A stretch of DNA of 57,449 nucleotides from Oscillospiraceae bacterium (GTDB lineage Bacteria > Bacillota > Clostridia > Oscillospirales > Oscillospiraceae). Made by a program: the position numbers and the translations under genes. Each line of letters starts with the position of its first letter. The stretch's first letter is position 1. Positions 10,855 to 18,586 of the stretch are shown piece by piece. The notes under the pieces were generated by a model that worked only from the letters and a program-made list of their open reading frames with translations, was not told the origin of the DNA and made no database searches. The stretch is from the NCBI GenBank assembly GCA_022801715.1, contig JAAWSV010000014.1, positions 1 through 57,449 of the forward strand, given 5' to 3'.

Positions 10855-10871
10855 TTGGCATGGAATTTGCT
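10855..10871 (+). promoter_or_regulatory. Sigma-54 (-24/-12) promoter of the ureohydrolase operon
   Basis: TTGGCATGGAATTTGCT fits the consensus TTGGCAC-N5-TTGCT, with GG at 10857-10858 and GC at 10869-10870, exactly 12 bases apart. It lies 66 bases before the operon's first ATG, and rpoN itself is the last gene of the cluster. Confidence 0.92.
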
Positions 10872-10936
10872 TATATAACTAAAATAGAGGGACAGCACTC
10901 GCACCTGTCAATCTATATAACAAGGAGGGTTTCAGT

Positions 10937-11836
10937 ATGGAACAGCTGCGGTTTGGCATCTTGGGGCTGAACTATGACACGGAGGCCGGGAGAGGCTGGC
11001 CAGGGGCACGGTATGCGCCCAACAGCATCCGCGCCGCCCTGTCGGGCATTATGAACCGGATGGAGGACGGACTTCTCTTTGACGTAAACAACAACGCCTT
11101 GGTGGACTACAACAAAATTGAGCTGAAGGACTTCGGCAACTGCGACGACATTGTCCACTATGACCACTATCAGGCCCTGAAAGACATGTCTGAGGAGATC
11201 AAAAAGATCATCGGTGCTGGATACCGTCCCATCCTGCTGGGGGGCGACCACTCTGTCACCAACGCCGGCTTCATGGCGCTCCACGATATGGCCAAGGGCA
11301 GAATTGGCATCATCGACTTTGACGCCCACTTGGATCTGAAGATCGACTCCTTGGTACAAGGCAAGTTCTCCGGCTCCAGCGAGATCCGGCGGGCCACCGA
11401 GATGGAGAAGTATGACACCCGGCACATCGTGGAAATTGGCCCCAGGGGCTACAACTACCCCGAACATTACCACTTTATCAAGGACAGCGGACTGAACATC
11501 TTCACCGCCCGGGATGTAAACCGGCTGGGGGTGGACGAGATTGCCAAACGCACCATCGAGCTGGTCCGGCAGGACACCGACTATCTGTACATAACGGTGG
11601 ACATAGACGCGCTGGATATGGCCTGTGCCCTGGGCTCCGGCGGACAGGAGCCCGCTGGCCTCACCCACTTCCAGCTGTCGGACCTGCTCCAAGCCTTCGC
11701 CCCCTACGCCGACGTGGTGGATTTTGTAGAGGTGAACCCCATGACCGACCACAGGGAGCTGACCAGCCATGTGTGTGCCAATCTGGTACTGGACTACATC
11801 GCCGCCAATTATTATGATAGGTTTGAGCGGAAATAA
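10937..11836 (+). CDS. Ureohydrolase (arginase/agmatinase family)
   Basis: 299 residues of the binuclear-manganese family that removes urea from guanidino compounds (arginine, agmatine, guanidinobutyrate and others). The metal motifs are all present: GGDHSVT near 95, DFDAHLDL near 121 and DIDALDM near 218. The family-typical proline after the last motif is Met-Ala here. The N-terminus FGILGLNYDTEAGRGWPGARYAPNSIR is of the agmatinase-like type. The exact substrate cannot be read. First gene after the sigma-54 promoter, with AAGGAGG ahead of ATG 10937. A TRAP transporter follows and presumably imports the substrate. Confidence 0.88.
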   Translation: MEQLRFGILGLNYDTEAGRGWPGARYAPNSIRAALSGIMNRMEDGLLFDVNNNALVDYNKIELKDFGNCDDIVHYDHYQALKDMSEEIKKIIGAGYRPILLGGDHSVTNAGFMALHDMAKGRIGIIDFDAHLDLKIDSLVQGKFSGSSEIRRATEMEKYDTRHIVEIGPRGYNYPEHYHFIKDSGLNIFTARDVNRLGVDEIAKRTIELVRQDTDYLYITVDIDALDMACALGSGGQEPAGLTHFQLSDLLQAFAPYADVVDFVEVNPMTDHRELTSHVCANLVLDYIAANYYDRFERK

Positions 11837-12010
11837 GGACCTGTGTACCAAGCCGCAGACGCCGCCCAACCGGGCCTTCTTCTATCATGCCGCGGGAGCT
11901 CTTCTCCAAGCACAAAAAGCGCGACAAAAAAACACTTCTCCAGACAAAAGGCCCTCAACCACCCGGTTTTCAGCTATGAATACAGCTTCTAAGAGAAAGT
12001 AGGCGTGTAA

Positions 12011-12553
12011 ATGAAAATTGTGAATAGAATCAACGGCATCATTGTCAAGACAGAGGAGGTAATCTTGGCCGCCAGCGTCATCATCATGTCCCTCACCCTG
12101 ATCGGCAACGTCCTCGGCCGTCAATTCTTCAACAAGGGTATCTACGCCGCGGAGGAGATCGGCCAGTATTGTATCTACGCCATCACATTTATTGGCCTGA
12201 GCTACGCCGTTACCACAGGGAAGCACATCAATATGCTGGGGCTGTTCGACTTGGCCCCCAAGAAGTTTCAGAAGATAGACGCGCTGCTGATTGCCGCCGT
12301 CACAGGGGGCACCATGGGGGTGCTTACCGTCATCTCCTGGCGGTATGTGATCACTCTGAAAACGCTGGGCAAGATCTCCATCAACCTGAAAATTCCCACC
12401 TATTTCGTTGTAGCGGTCATCTCCCTGGGCTTCCTCTTTGCGACACTGCAATATATTCTGGTTTTCATCAAAAACCTCACCAGCGAGGATATCTATCTGG
12501 GCTTGAACGAGGTGTATGTCCCGGATTTCAGAAAGGAGGACACATCCGAATGA
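12011..12553 (+). CDS. TRAP transporter small membrane subunit (DctQ)
   Basis: 180 residues with four hydrophobic helices (about 17-38, 48-70, 92-114 and 130-155), typical of DctQ. It includes the characteristic LTLIGNVLGRQFFNKGIYAAEEIGQ region after helix 1. It links the binding protein to the large permease. It overlaps the next gene by four bases (ATGA). The 174 bases before it hold no convincing gene or terminator. Confidence 0.9.
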   Translation: MKIVNRINGIIVKTEEVILAASVIIMSLTLIGNVLGRQFFNKGIYAAEEIGQYCIYAITFIGLSYAVTTGKHINMLGLFDLAPKKFQKIDALLIAAVTGGTMGVLTVISWRYVITLKTLGKISINLKIPTYFVVAVISLGFLFATLQYILVFIKNLTSEDIYLGLNEVYVPDFRKEDTSE

Positions 12554-13824
12554 TTGTTGTACTGCTGCTTATTATGTTTGGATGCCTTCTTCTGGGCTTC
12601 CCCATGTTCATGTCCATGGTACTCAGCGGCACAGTGGCCATTCTCGTGTTTCTGACCGCCATGCAGCCCACCACCATCATCCAGCAGCTGATGAACGGCA
12701 TCAACTCCCTCCCCCTGCTGGCTATCCCGCTGTTCATCTTCGCGGCGGACATAATGAGCGCCGGACACACTGCCAGACGGCTGGTGGATCTGGTGAAAGC
12801 TCTCATCGGCCACATCTACGGGGGTCTTGGTGTTACCTTGGCGGGCACCTGCACGCTCTTCGGCGCCATCTCCGGCTCTACACAGGCCACGGTGGTGGCC
12901 ATCGGGAAGACGCTGCGGCCCCAGATGCTGGAGTCCGGATATCCCCAAGCCGACGTGGACGGGCTGATTGTCTCCTCCGCCAACTTGGCAGCGCTGATCC
13001 CGCCAAGTGTGACCATGATCATGTATAGCGTCGTAACCGGCGCCTCTGTGGGGGAGATGTTCATCGCGGGTATCGGACCGGGCATCCTGATCTTCCTAAT
13101 CTTCTCTGTCTACCAGTATCTGCACGCCAGAAAGCTGAATATCCCCCGGACCAAAAAGACCACTTGGCGCGAAAAGGGCCACGCCCTTCTCCACGCCCTT
13201 CTCCCCTTGGGCTTCCCGGTGATCATTGTGGGCAGCATCTACTCCGGGAAAGCCAGCCCCACAGAGGCAGCGGCGATCTCCGTTCTGTACGCGGCCCTTT
13301 TGGAGATGGTGGTCTATCGCACGGTCAAGGTCAAGGACCTGTTCCGCATCGCCCTATCCACCGGCGCCATGACGGCTACGCTGTTCATCCTGCTGGCCAG
13401 CGGCCAAGTATTCTCCTTGGTCCTGACCTACGCCAACGTTCCCCAGCTGATTGCCGGCAGCGTACTGGGGCCCGACCCCTCCCTGACTGTCATCCTGCTC
13501 TGGGTAACAGTGTTCTTCTTCATCGCGGGTATGTTTGTGGACCCGCTGATCGCGGTGGTTGTGGTCACACCCATCTTCTCCGGTCCAGCCATGGCGGCAG
13601 GCTGTGACCCCATTTGGCTGGGCATCATCATCACGATCCAGTGCATTTTGGGGGCGATCTCCCCGCCCTTTGGATGCAATATCTTCACCGCCTGCGCGGC
13701 CTTTGACGCCCCCTACACCAAGATTGTCAAGGGCCTGCCGGTCTATCTAATGATCATGATCGCGCTGTCCATCTTCCTGATCTTCTTCCCGCAGGTGATT
13801 ACCTTCTACCGCATGTTCCTGTAA
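12550..13824 (+). CDS. TRAP transporter large permease (DctM)
   Basis: 424 residues from ATG 12550, a DctM subunit with about twelve membrane helices. Family signatures include PLLAIPLFIFAADIMSAG near 55, TLFGAISGSTQATVVAIG near 100, IPPSVTMIMYSVVTGASVGEMFIAGIGPG near 150 and SPPFGCNIFTACA near 375. The frame extends upstream, but the ATGA overlap with dctQ and GAAAGGAGG ahead of it fix the start. It drives sodium- or proton-coupled uptake. Confidence 0.95.
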   Translation: MIVVLLLIMFGCLLLGFPMFMSMVLSGTVAILVFLTAMQPTTIIQQLMNGINSLPLLAIPLFIFAADIMSAGHTARRLVDLVKALIGHIYGGLGVTLAGTCTLFGAISGSTQATVVAIGKTLRPQMLESGYPQADVDGLIVSSANLAALIPPSVTMIMYSVVTGASVGEMFIAGIGPGILIFLIFSVYQYLHARKLNIPRTKKTTWREKGHALLHALLPLGFPVIIVGSIYSGKASPTEAAAISVLYAALLEMVVYRTVKVKDLFRIALSTGAMTATLFILLASGQVFSLVLTYANVPQLIAGSVLGPDPSLTVILLWVTVFFFIAGMFVDPLIAVVVVTPIFSGPAMAAGCDPIWLGIIITIQCILGAISPPFGCNIFTACAAFDAPYTKIVKGLPVYLMIMIALSIFLIFFPQVITFYRMFL

Positions 13825-13868
13825 ATCACATTCCAGTACCAACAATCGGAAAAGAAAGGATGAAAAAC

Positions 13869-14936
13869 ATGAAAAAGATTTTCGCTCTGATCCTCTGCCT
13901 CGCTATGACGGCCGCCATGCTGGCCAGCTGCGGCGACACCTCCCAGCCAAGCGACAGCGGCAATCCCTCCGGCGGAGAGGGCGGTGACGGACAGGTGGTG
14001 TGGCGTCTGGCCCACACAGAGGCCAAGGACACCATCTATGACAGCTACGCCAACAAATTTGCGGAGCTGGTAGAGGAGAAGTCCGGCGGCCGCATCCACA
14101 TCGACGTGTACCCAGTGGGCGCTCTGGGCGACACCGCCACACAGATGGAGCTGCTGATGAATGGTGGCATCGAGTTTGGCATCTGCGCCGCCGGCGAGGT
14201 GGGCGACATGTTCCCCGCCGTGCAGGCCCTGTCCCTGAACTTCGTTTTCTCCGATGACAACAGCGTAAACAACAAGGTCCTCACCCAAGGCGAGGGCACC
14301 GCCTACCTGAGCGAGCTGTTCAAAACCAAGGGTCTGACCACCTACGATTGGTTCTCCTTGGGCAACATGCAGTGGGGCGGCTCCCGGGCGCTGCGCACAG
14401 TGGACGACTTCAAAGGCTTCCGTATGCGGATCATGGCCTCCCCCATTCTGGCGGCCAACTACGAGGCGCTGGGCGCCACCCCCACCCCCATGGCCTTTAC
14501 CGAGACCTACTCCGGCCTGCAATTAAAGACCGTGGACGGGACGGAACAGCCCATGAACGCCATGGAGGAGATGAAGTTCTACGAGGTTATCGACTATATC
14601 ACCATGTCCAACCACTGCCAGATGGCCTCCTTCATGTCCATGAACTCGGACTTTTACAACGGTCTTTCCGACGAGGACAAGGCAATTTTAGAGGAGATCA
14701 AGCCCCAGATGGAGAGCTTCGCCGAGCAGACACTGGAGGACTTTTTAGCCAGCAAAACCGAGGTCATCCTCACGAACAAACCGGACATAGAGATCGTTGA
14801 GCTGACAGACGCAGAGCGCCAGGCCTTTGTAGACGCCAGTCTGACAGTGAGAGACCGGATTGAGGAGTTCGGCGGCGAGGAGGGCAAGACGCTGCTGGAT
14901 CTCCTCTTGAAGGACGTGGAAAAATTCAGCAAATAA
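13869..14936 (+). CDS. TRAP substrate-binding lipoprotein (DctP family)
   Basis: 355 residues from ATG 13869; a second ATG nine bases earlier is too close to the GAAAGG site. The signal peptide MKKIFALILCLAMTAAMLASC ends in a lipobox Cys. The mature protein has the DctP fold: WRLAHTEAKDTIYDSYANKFAELVEEKSGGRIHI, then MGLP-less loops, then FKGFRMRIM with the conserved Arg that binds a substrate carboxylate. The ligand therefore probably has a carboxylate, consistent with a guanidino acid as ureohydrolase substrate (inference). Confidence 0.93.
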   Translation: MKKIFALILCLAMTAAMLASCGDTSQPSDSGNPSGGEGGDGQVVWRLAHTEAKDTIYDSYANKFAELVEEKSGGRIHIDVYPVGALGDTATQMELLMNGGIEFGICAAGEVGDMFPAVQALSLNFVFSDDNSVNNKVLTQGEGTAYLSELFKTKGLTTYDWFSLGNMQWGGSRALRTVDDFKGFRMRIMASPILAANYEALGATPTPMAFTETYSGLQLKTVDGTEQPMNAMEEMKFYEVIDYITMSNHCQMASFMSMNSDFYNGLSDEDKAILEEIKPQMESFAEQTLEDFLASKTEVILTNKPDIEIVELTDAERQAFVDASLTVRDRIEEFGGEEGKTLLDLLLKDVEKFSK

Positions 14937-14950
14937 TCAAAACAAGCGCC

Positions 14951-14993
14951 GGCGGACCGTCCCCGAACCCCACAGGGACAGGGGCGGTCCGCC
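14951..14993 (+). terminator. Hairpin between dctP and the LUD gene
   Basis: A GGCGGACCGTCCC arm pairs with GGGAC-A-GGGGCGGTCCGCC. There is no U tract, so it may be an mRNA stabiliser that keeps dctP levels above those of downstream genes. Confidence 0.5.
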
Positions 14994-15019
14994 GTCTACG
15001 GGAACAGGAGGTGCAGGAT

Positions 15020-15760
15020 ATGAGAAAATTACGGCAGGAGGTCACCGTTCCCCTCTCCGCGGTGGTCCACGATGTGGACGATATCAAGCGGCAATACTAC
15101 CAGTACAAGGGGGAGGCCATCGTCAAGGCCCTGCGGAAAAACCACTTTGAGGCCTGCTTCGTGGAGACAAAGGAGGCGGCTGCGGCGGTGCTGCACGGGC
15201 TGATCCCTGACGGGAGCATCATCGGTGTGGGGGATTCCCACAGCTTCTATCAGCTGGACATGGAGCCGGCGCTATTGCAGCGGGGGTGCCGGCTGATCCC
15301 CAATGTGGCGGCGCTGAATCTCCACAGCTATAACAGCAGAGAATACGGCTACGTGAAGGCCCCCACCCGGGAACAGGCCAGAGACATTTTGGCGGACTAT
15401 CTCACCAGCGATGTGTTCATCCTCAGCGCCAATGCCATCACCATGGAGGGTGAGATCGTCAATGTAGACGGGGTGGGCAACCGAATCGCCGGCAGTCTGT
15501 ACGGCGCGGATCGGATCATTGTGGTGGTGGGTGTAAACAAGATCGTGCAAAACGAGGCGGAAGCCCGATCCAGAATTGCCAATCTGGCCGCCCCCATGAA
15601 CAAGATCAAGTACGGGGAGGTCTGCGCCAGTGTGCTGTCCGGACGATGTGCCAAGTGTGCCTCGGAGGAGCGGTTCTGCAACATCACGACCATCCTCCAC
15701 AAGCGGCCCATCGAGTCCGACTTCCACGTGGTCGTCGTGGGGGAGGAACTGGGGTTTTAG
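15020..15760 (+). CDS. LUD-domain protein (LutC/YkgG-like)
   Basis: 246 residues from ATG 15020, with AGGAGG eight bases before; a GTG at 15011 overlaps the binding site and is not preferred. It has the LUD fold: VVKALRKNHFEACFVETKEAAAAVL, GVGDSHSFYQL, NAITMEGEIVNVDGVGNRIAGSLYGADRIIVVVGVNKIV. A Cys cluster GRCAKCASEERFCN lies near 210. LutC is part of an iron-sulfur lactate dehydrogenase, but stand-alone LUD proteins occur in many clostridia without known reaction. Its place in the sigma-54 operon ties it to the ureohydrolase pathway. Confidence 0.85.
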   Translation: MRKLRQEVTVPLSAVVHDVDDIKRQYYQYKGEAIVKALRKNHFEACFVETKEAAAAVLHGLIPDGSIIGVGDSHSFYQLDMEPALLQRGCRLIPNVAALNLHSYNSREYGYVKAPTREQARDILADYLTSDVFILSANAITMEGEIVNVDGVGNRIAGSLYGADRIIVVVGVNKIVQNEAEARSRIANLAAPMNKIKYGEVCASVLSGRCAKCASEERFCNITTILHKRPIESDFHVVVVGEELGF

Positions 15761-15790
15761 GCGGCTGAAAAATCGCCTAAAACCGCTAAA

Positions 15791-15824
15791 CTGTGGACAC
15801 CTTTCTGGATATTTTGGTCCACAG
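15791..15824 (+). promoter_or_regulatory. Inverted repeat ahead of rpoN
   Basis: CTGTGGAC and GTCCACAG, 18 bases apart, lie 41 bases before the rpoN start. Either an mRNA hairpin or an operator; no U tract follows. Confidence 0.4.
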
Positions 15825-15864
15825 TCCGGTCCGCGTCAACAAATTCCGGATGGGAGGGGTTCCC

Positions 15865-17199
15865 TTGAAACTGATCCAGTCTCCGACCCAAATTCAGCAC
15901 CTCAGTCAATTCCAGCTCCAAAGCGTGGAGCTGCTTCAGATGGGTGCCGCAGAGCTGACCGCCTATCTTCAGGAGCTGGTGCTGAACAATCCCATGGTGG
16001 AGCTGGCAGAGGCCCCGCCGGAGCCCTATGAGCCGCCCCCTCGCCCCCGCCTCTTGGAGGATCACCAAAACCGGTTCTACCGATACGGGGAGAAAGAGAG
16101 CGATTTCTTGTCCTCGGTCGGTACAGAGGGAGGCTTGGAGGAGACGCTTTTTTGTACGCTCTCCCGCCAGATCCAGCAGCTGGAGCTGGACGAGGACACC
16201 GCCGAACTGGTCCGCTATCTGGCCGCCTGCTTAGACGACACTGGCTATTTCACGGTCCCGCTGGAGGAGCTGACCCAAGAGACCGGGGTACCGCTGCCGC
16301 TGCTGGAGCGGGGGCTGGATATCCTGCGCACCTTGGACCCGCCGGGGGTAGGGGCCGCCGACCTCTCCCAGTGTCTCGCCCTCCAGCTGGAGCGCCTCGG
16401 CGAGACCGGGACCGCCCTGGCGATTGTCCGTGACTATCTGGAGCCCCTTGCCAAGGGGCACTGCCGCTTTATCGCCCTCCAGCTATGTGTCCCGGTGAAA
16501 ACCGTACAGGAGGCAGCGGAGCGCATCCAGACTCTGCACCCCCGGCCCGGTGCCGCCTTCAATCGCTTGGAGGCGGTGCCGTATCTCCTTCCCGATGTTT
16601 TTGTGGAGGAGCTGGACGGCCATTTTGTCGCCCACACACGCTGGGAGGGACGCCCCGCGTTCCGGATCAGCCGCCGCTATCGGGACCTGCTGGCCCAGTC
16701 GGAGGACAGGGAGCTCCGGGCCTACCTGACCCCCAAGCTCCGTCAGGCCGAGAATATTTTACAGGCGGTGGGCCAACGGGAGAATACCCTGCACCGCTGT
16801 ACCCAGTTCATCGCCCAGCGCCAAATCCAGTTCTTCCGCCACGGCCCCGGCGCTCTGGCGCCCCTGCGGATGCTTGACGCCGCCCAAGAACTGGGGATAC
16901 ACGAGTCCACTGTCAGCCGGACAGTCCGGGGCAAGTATCTTCAGTGCAGCTGGGGCATCTTCCCCATGGGATATTTCTTCTCCCGTGCCGCCGCAGAGAG
17001 CAAAATGAGCCAGACAGCGGCGTGGGTCCTGCTCCGACGGCTGATCGACGGGGAGGACAAGAGCCGCCCCCTGTCGGACCAAAAGCTGGCGGAGCATTTA
17101 GCCCTGGAGGGCTGTCCTCTCTCCCGCCGCACGGTGGCAAAGTATCGAGATCAAATGAAAATCCCCAGCGCCGCCGCCCGAAGGAAGCCAAAAAAATGA
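15865..17199 (+). CDS. rpoN: RNA polymerase sigma-54 factor
   Basis: 444 residues if started at TTG 15865, which has GGGAGGGG five bases before it and gives the family-typical beginning LKLIQSPTQIQHLSQFQLQSVELLQM (region I, glutamine-rich, contacts activators). The core-binding middle follows. At the end the helix-turn-helix IHESTVSRTVRGKYLQC and the RpoN box SRRTVAKYRDQ recognise the -12 and -24 elements. Region II is short. It lies at the end of a cluster opened by a -24/-12 promoter, so it may be positively autoregulated. Alternative starts are ATG 15850 and GTG 15793. Confidence 0.95.
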   Translation: MKLIQSPTQIQHLSQFQLQSVELLQMGAAELTAYLQELVLNNPMVELAEAPPEPYEPPPRPRLLEDHQNRFYRYGEKESDFLSSVGTEGGLEETLFCTLSRQIQQLELDEDTAELVRYLAACLDDTGYFTVPLEELTQETGVPLPLLERGLDILRTLDPPGVGAADLSQCLALQLERLGETGTALAIVRDYLEPLAKGHCRFIALQLCVPVKTVQEAAERIQTLHPRPGAAFNRLEAVPYLLPDVFVEELDGHFVAHTRWEGRPAFRISRRYRDLLAQSEDRELRAYLTPKLRQAENILQAVGQRENTLHRCTQFIAQRQIQFFRHGPGALAPLRMLDAAQELGIHESTVSRTVRGKYLQCSWGIFPMGYFFSRAAAESKMSQTAAWVLLRRLIDGEDKSRPLSDQKLAEHLALEGCPLSRRTVAKYRDQMKIPSAAARRKPKK

Positions 17200-17216
17200 A
17201 CAGACAACAAAAAGTG

Positions 17217-17243
17217 GTAGGGGCGGACATAGTCCGCCCCTAC
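17217..17243. terminator. Bidirectional hairpin made from a GTAGGGGCG repeat
   Basis: GTAGGGGCGGAC-ATA-GTCCGCCCCTAC, a 12-bp perfect stem between the convergent rpoN and binding-protein stops. On the minus strand it is followed by CACTTTTTGTTG. It belongs to the same repeat type as the elements at 6076-6310. Confidence 0.75.
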
Positions 17244-17266
17244 AAAATTCTCCATCCTCTCTCCCA

Positions 17267-18586
17267 TCAATCCCCCTGCCCGATCGCCTCATCCTGCAAT
17301 CGGTCAAACTCCTCCATGCACGCCTCCACCGACGCGCCGCCCAGCAGCTGCCGCACGATCAAGCAGGTATTCCCCCACTGCTCCACCTGCATCCCCGCAT
17401 TGGAGCCCAGCACATAGACTCCCTCCTCAATCCGGTCGCTGAGGGGCTTTAACGCAGGCACACACTCCACCTGCACATTCTTCGACGGTGAAATCACCCG
17501 GTTGGTCTCCGCATAGAGCTGCAGCGCCTCATCGGAGGCGATGATGTCCAGCACAGCCATGGCGTCCTCCACGTGTTCGGAGTGGGCGCCCACGGCGAAG
17601 CCGGTCATGGGCATCACCGGCATCTGTCCCCGGCTGCTGGGGAAGCCGATGACCTGCATCTCAAAGTCCGTCTTACCGTAGGCGGTCTCCGTGTTGGCCG
17701 CCCCCCAGTAGGCCATGACGATGGGGGTCTTTCCCGCCAGAAAGTCCGGCCCCTCCCCCTCGATGGCCTCGCTGACCAAGGCCTGCTCCGCGTCAATATA
17801 TCCCCGGTCGATCAGCGTCCTCAGAAACTCGAAGCCGGGACGCATATAGTCGCTGTACCGGGCCTCCCCGCTGTTGAGGGCGGCGATCTCCGCCGCCGTG
17901 TTCCCGCCGTTGTAGAGGTCGGCGTAGGCCTGGGCAAAGACGAAGGTCTCCAACCACCAGCGGTTGGCGCCGACAGGCGTCTCAATGCCGTTCTCCTGAA
18001 ACACCCGGCAGCACTCCAAAAAGTCCTCTGGCGTCTCCGGCAGGGAGAGATCGTACCGCTTGAACAGGTCCACATTGACAAACAGCCCGTAGGCCACCAC
18101 CTCCTGCGGGATGGCCACCAGCTTCCCATCCACGGTATTGGCGGTGTGGATGATCTCCCGCAGGTTCTTGGCGCAGTCCAGCCCCGACAGGTCCATCAGC
18201 TCCCCCTCCGCCGCCAGAATCAAAATGGTGTCCGGGTTGAGCAGGTACAGATCATCCATATTGCTGCGGACCCGGTCCATAGACACCTCGTCGTAGGTCT
18301 TGTCCTGATAGTTCTCCGCCGTATAGGTCCGGTAGGCCACCGAAACCCCCAGCCGCTCCTCCGCCATAGCGATGGTGAGATCCGACGCGGTCCGGGCCAC
18401 ATTCTCCGCGTCCGGGTCCGTCTTCTCCATGGGGCTGAAGAAGTTCACCTCCCGCGTCTCTGTCTCCTCCTTGGAAATCAGATTCTTCGGCTCCTTCGGA
18501 GCCCCACAGGAGACCAGCAGCACCAGCAGCGCCGCCAAGCAGGCGGCACCCCCTCTCCGCAGTCCCCTTCTCACACCAATTTTCAT
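17267..18586 (-). CDS. Solute-binding lipoprotein without a permease
   Basis: 439 residues from ATG 18586. The signal peptide ends LLVLLVSCGAPKEP, giving a lipidated Cys. The body is the large ABC binding-protein fold (family of UgpB/extracellular solute-binding protein 1): GLFVNVDLFKRYDLSLPETPEDFLECCRVFQENG, KTPIVMAYWGAAN and a hinge region. The start overlaps the stop of the upstream hybrid kinase by ATGA. No ABC permease or ATPase gene is nearby, so it more likely presents a ligand to the kinase than feeds a transporter. Confidence 0.88.
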   Translation of the reverse strand: MKIGVRRGLRRGGAACLAALLVLLVSCGAPKEPKNLISKEETETREVNFFSPMEKTDPDAENVARTASDLTIAMAEERLGVSVAYRTYTAENYQDKTYDEVSMDRVRSNMDDLYLLNPDTILILAAEGELMDLSGLDCAKNLREIIHTANTVDGKLVAIPQEVVAYGLFVNVDLFKRYDLSLPETPEDFLECCRVFQENGIETPVGANRWWLETFVFAQAYADLYNGGNTAAEIAALNSGEARYSDYMRPGFEFLRTLIDRGYIDAEQALVSEAIEGEGPDFLAGKTPIVMAYWGAANTETAYGKTDFEMQVIGFPSSRGQMPVMPMTGFAVGAHSEHVEDAMAVLDIIASDEALQLYAETNRVISPSKNVQVECVPALKPLSDRIEEGVYVLGSNAGMQVEQWGNTCLIVRQLLGGASVEACMEEFDRLQDEAIGQGD

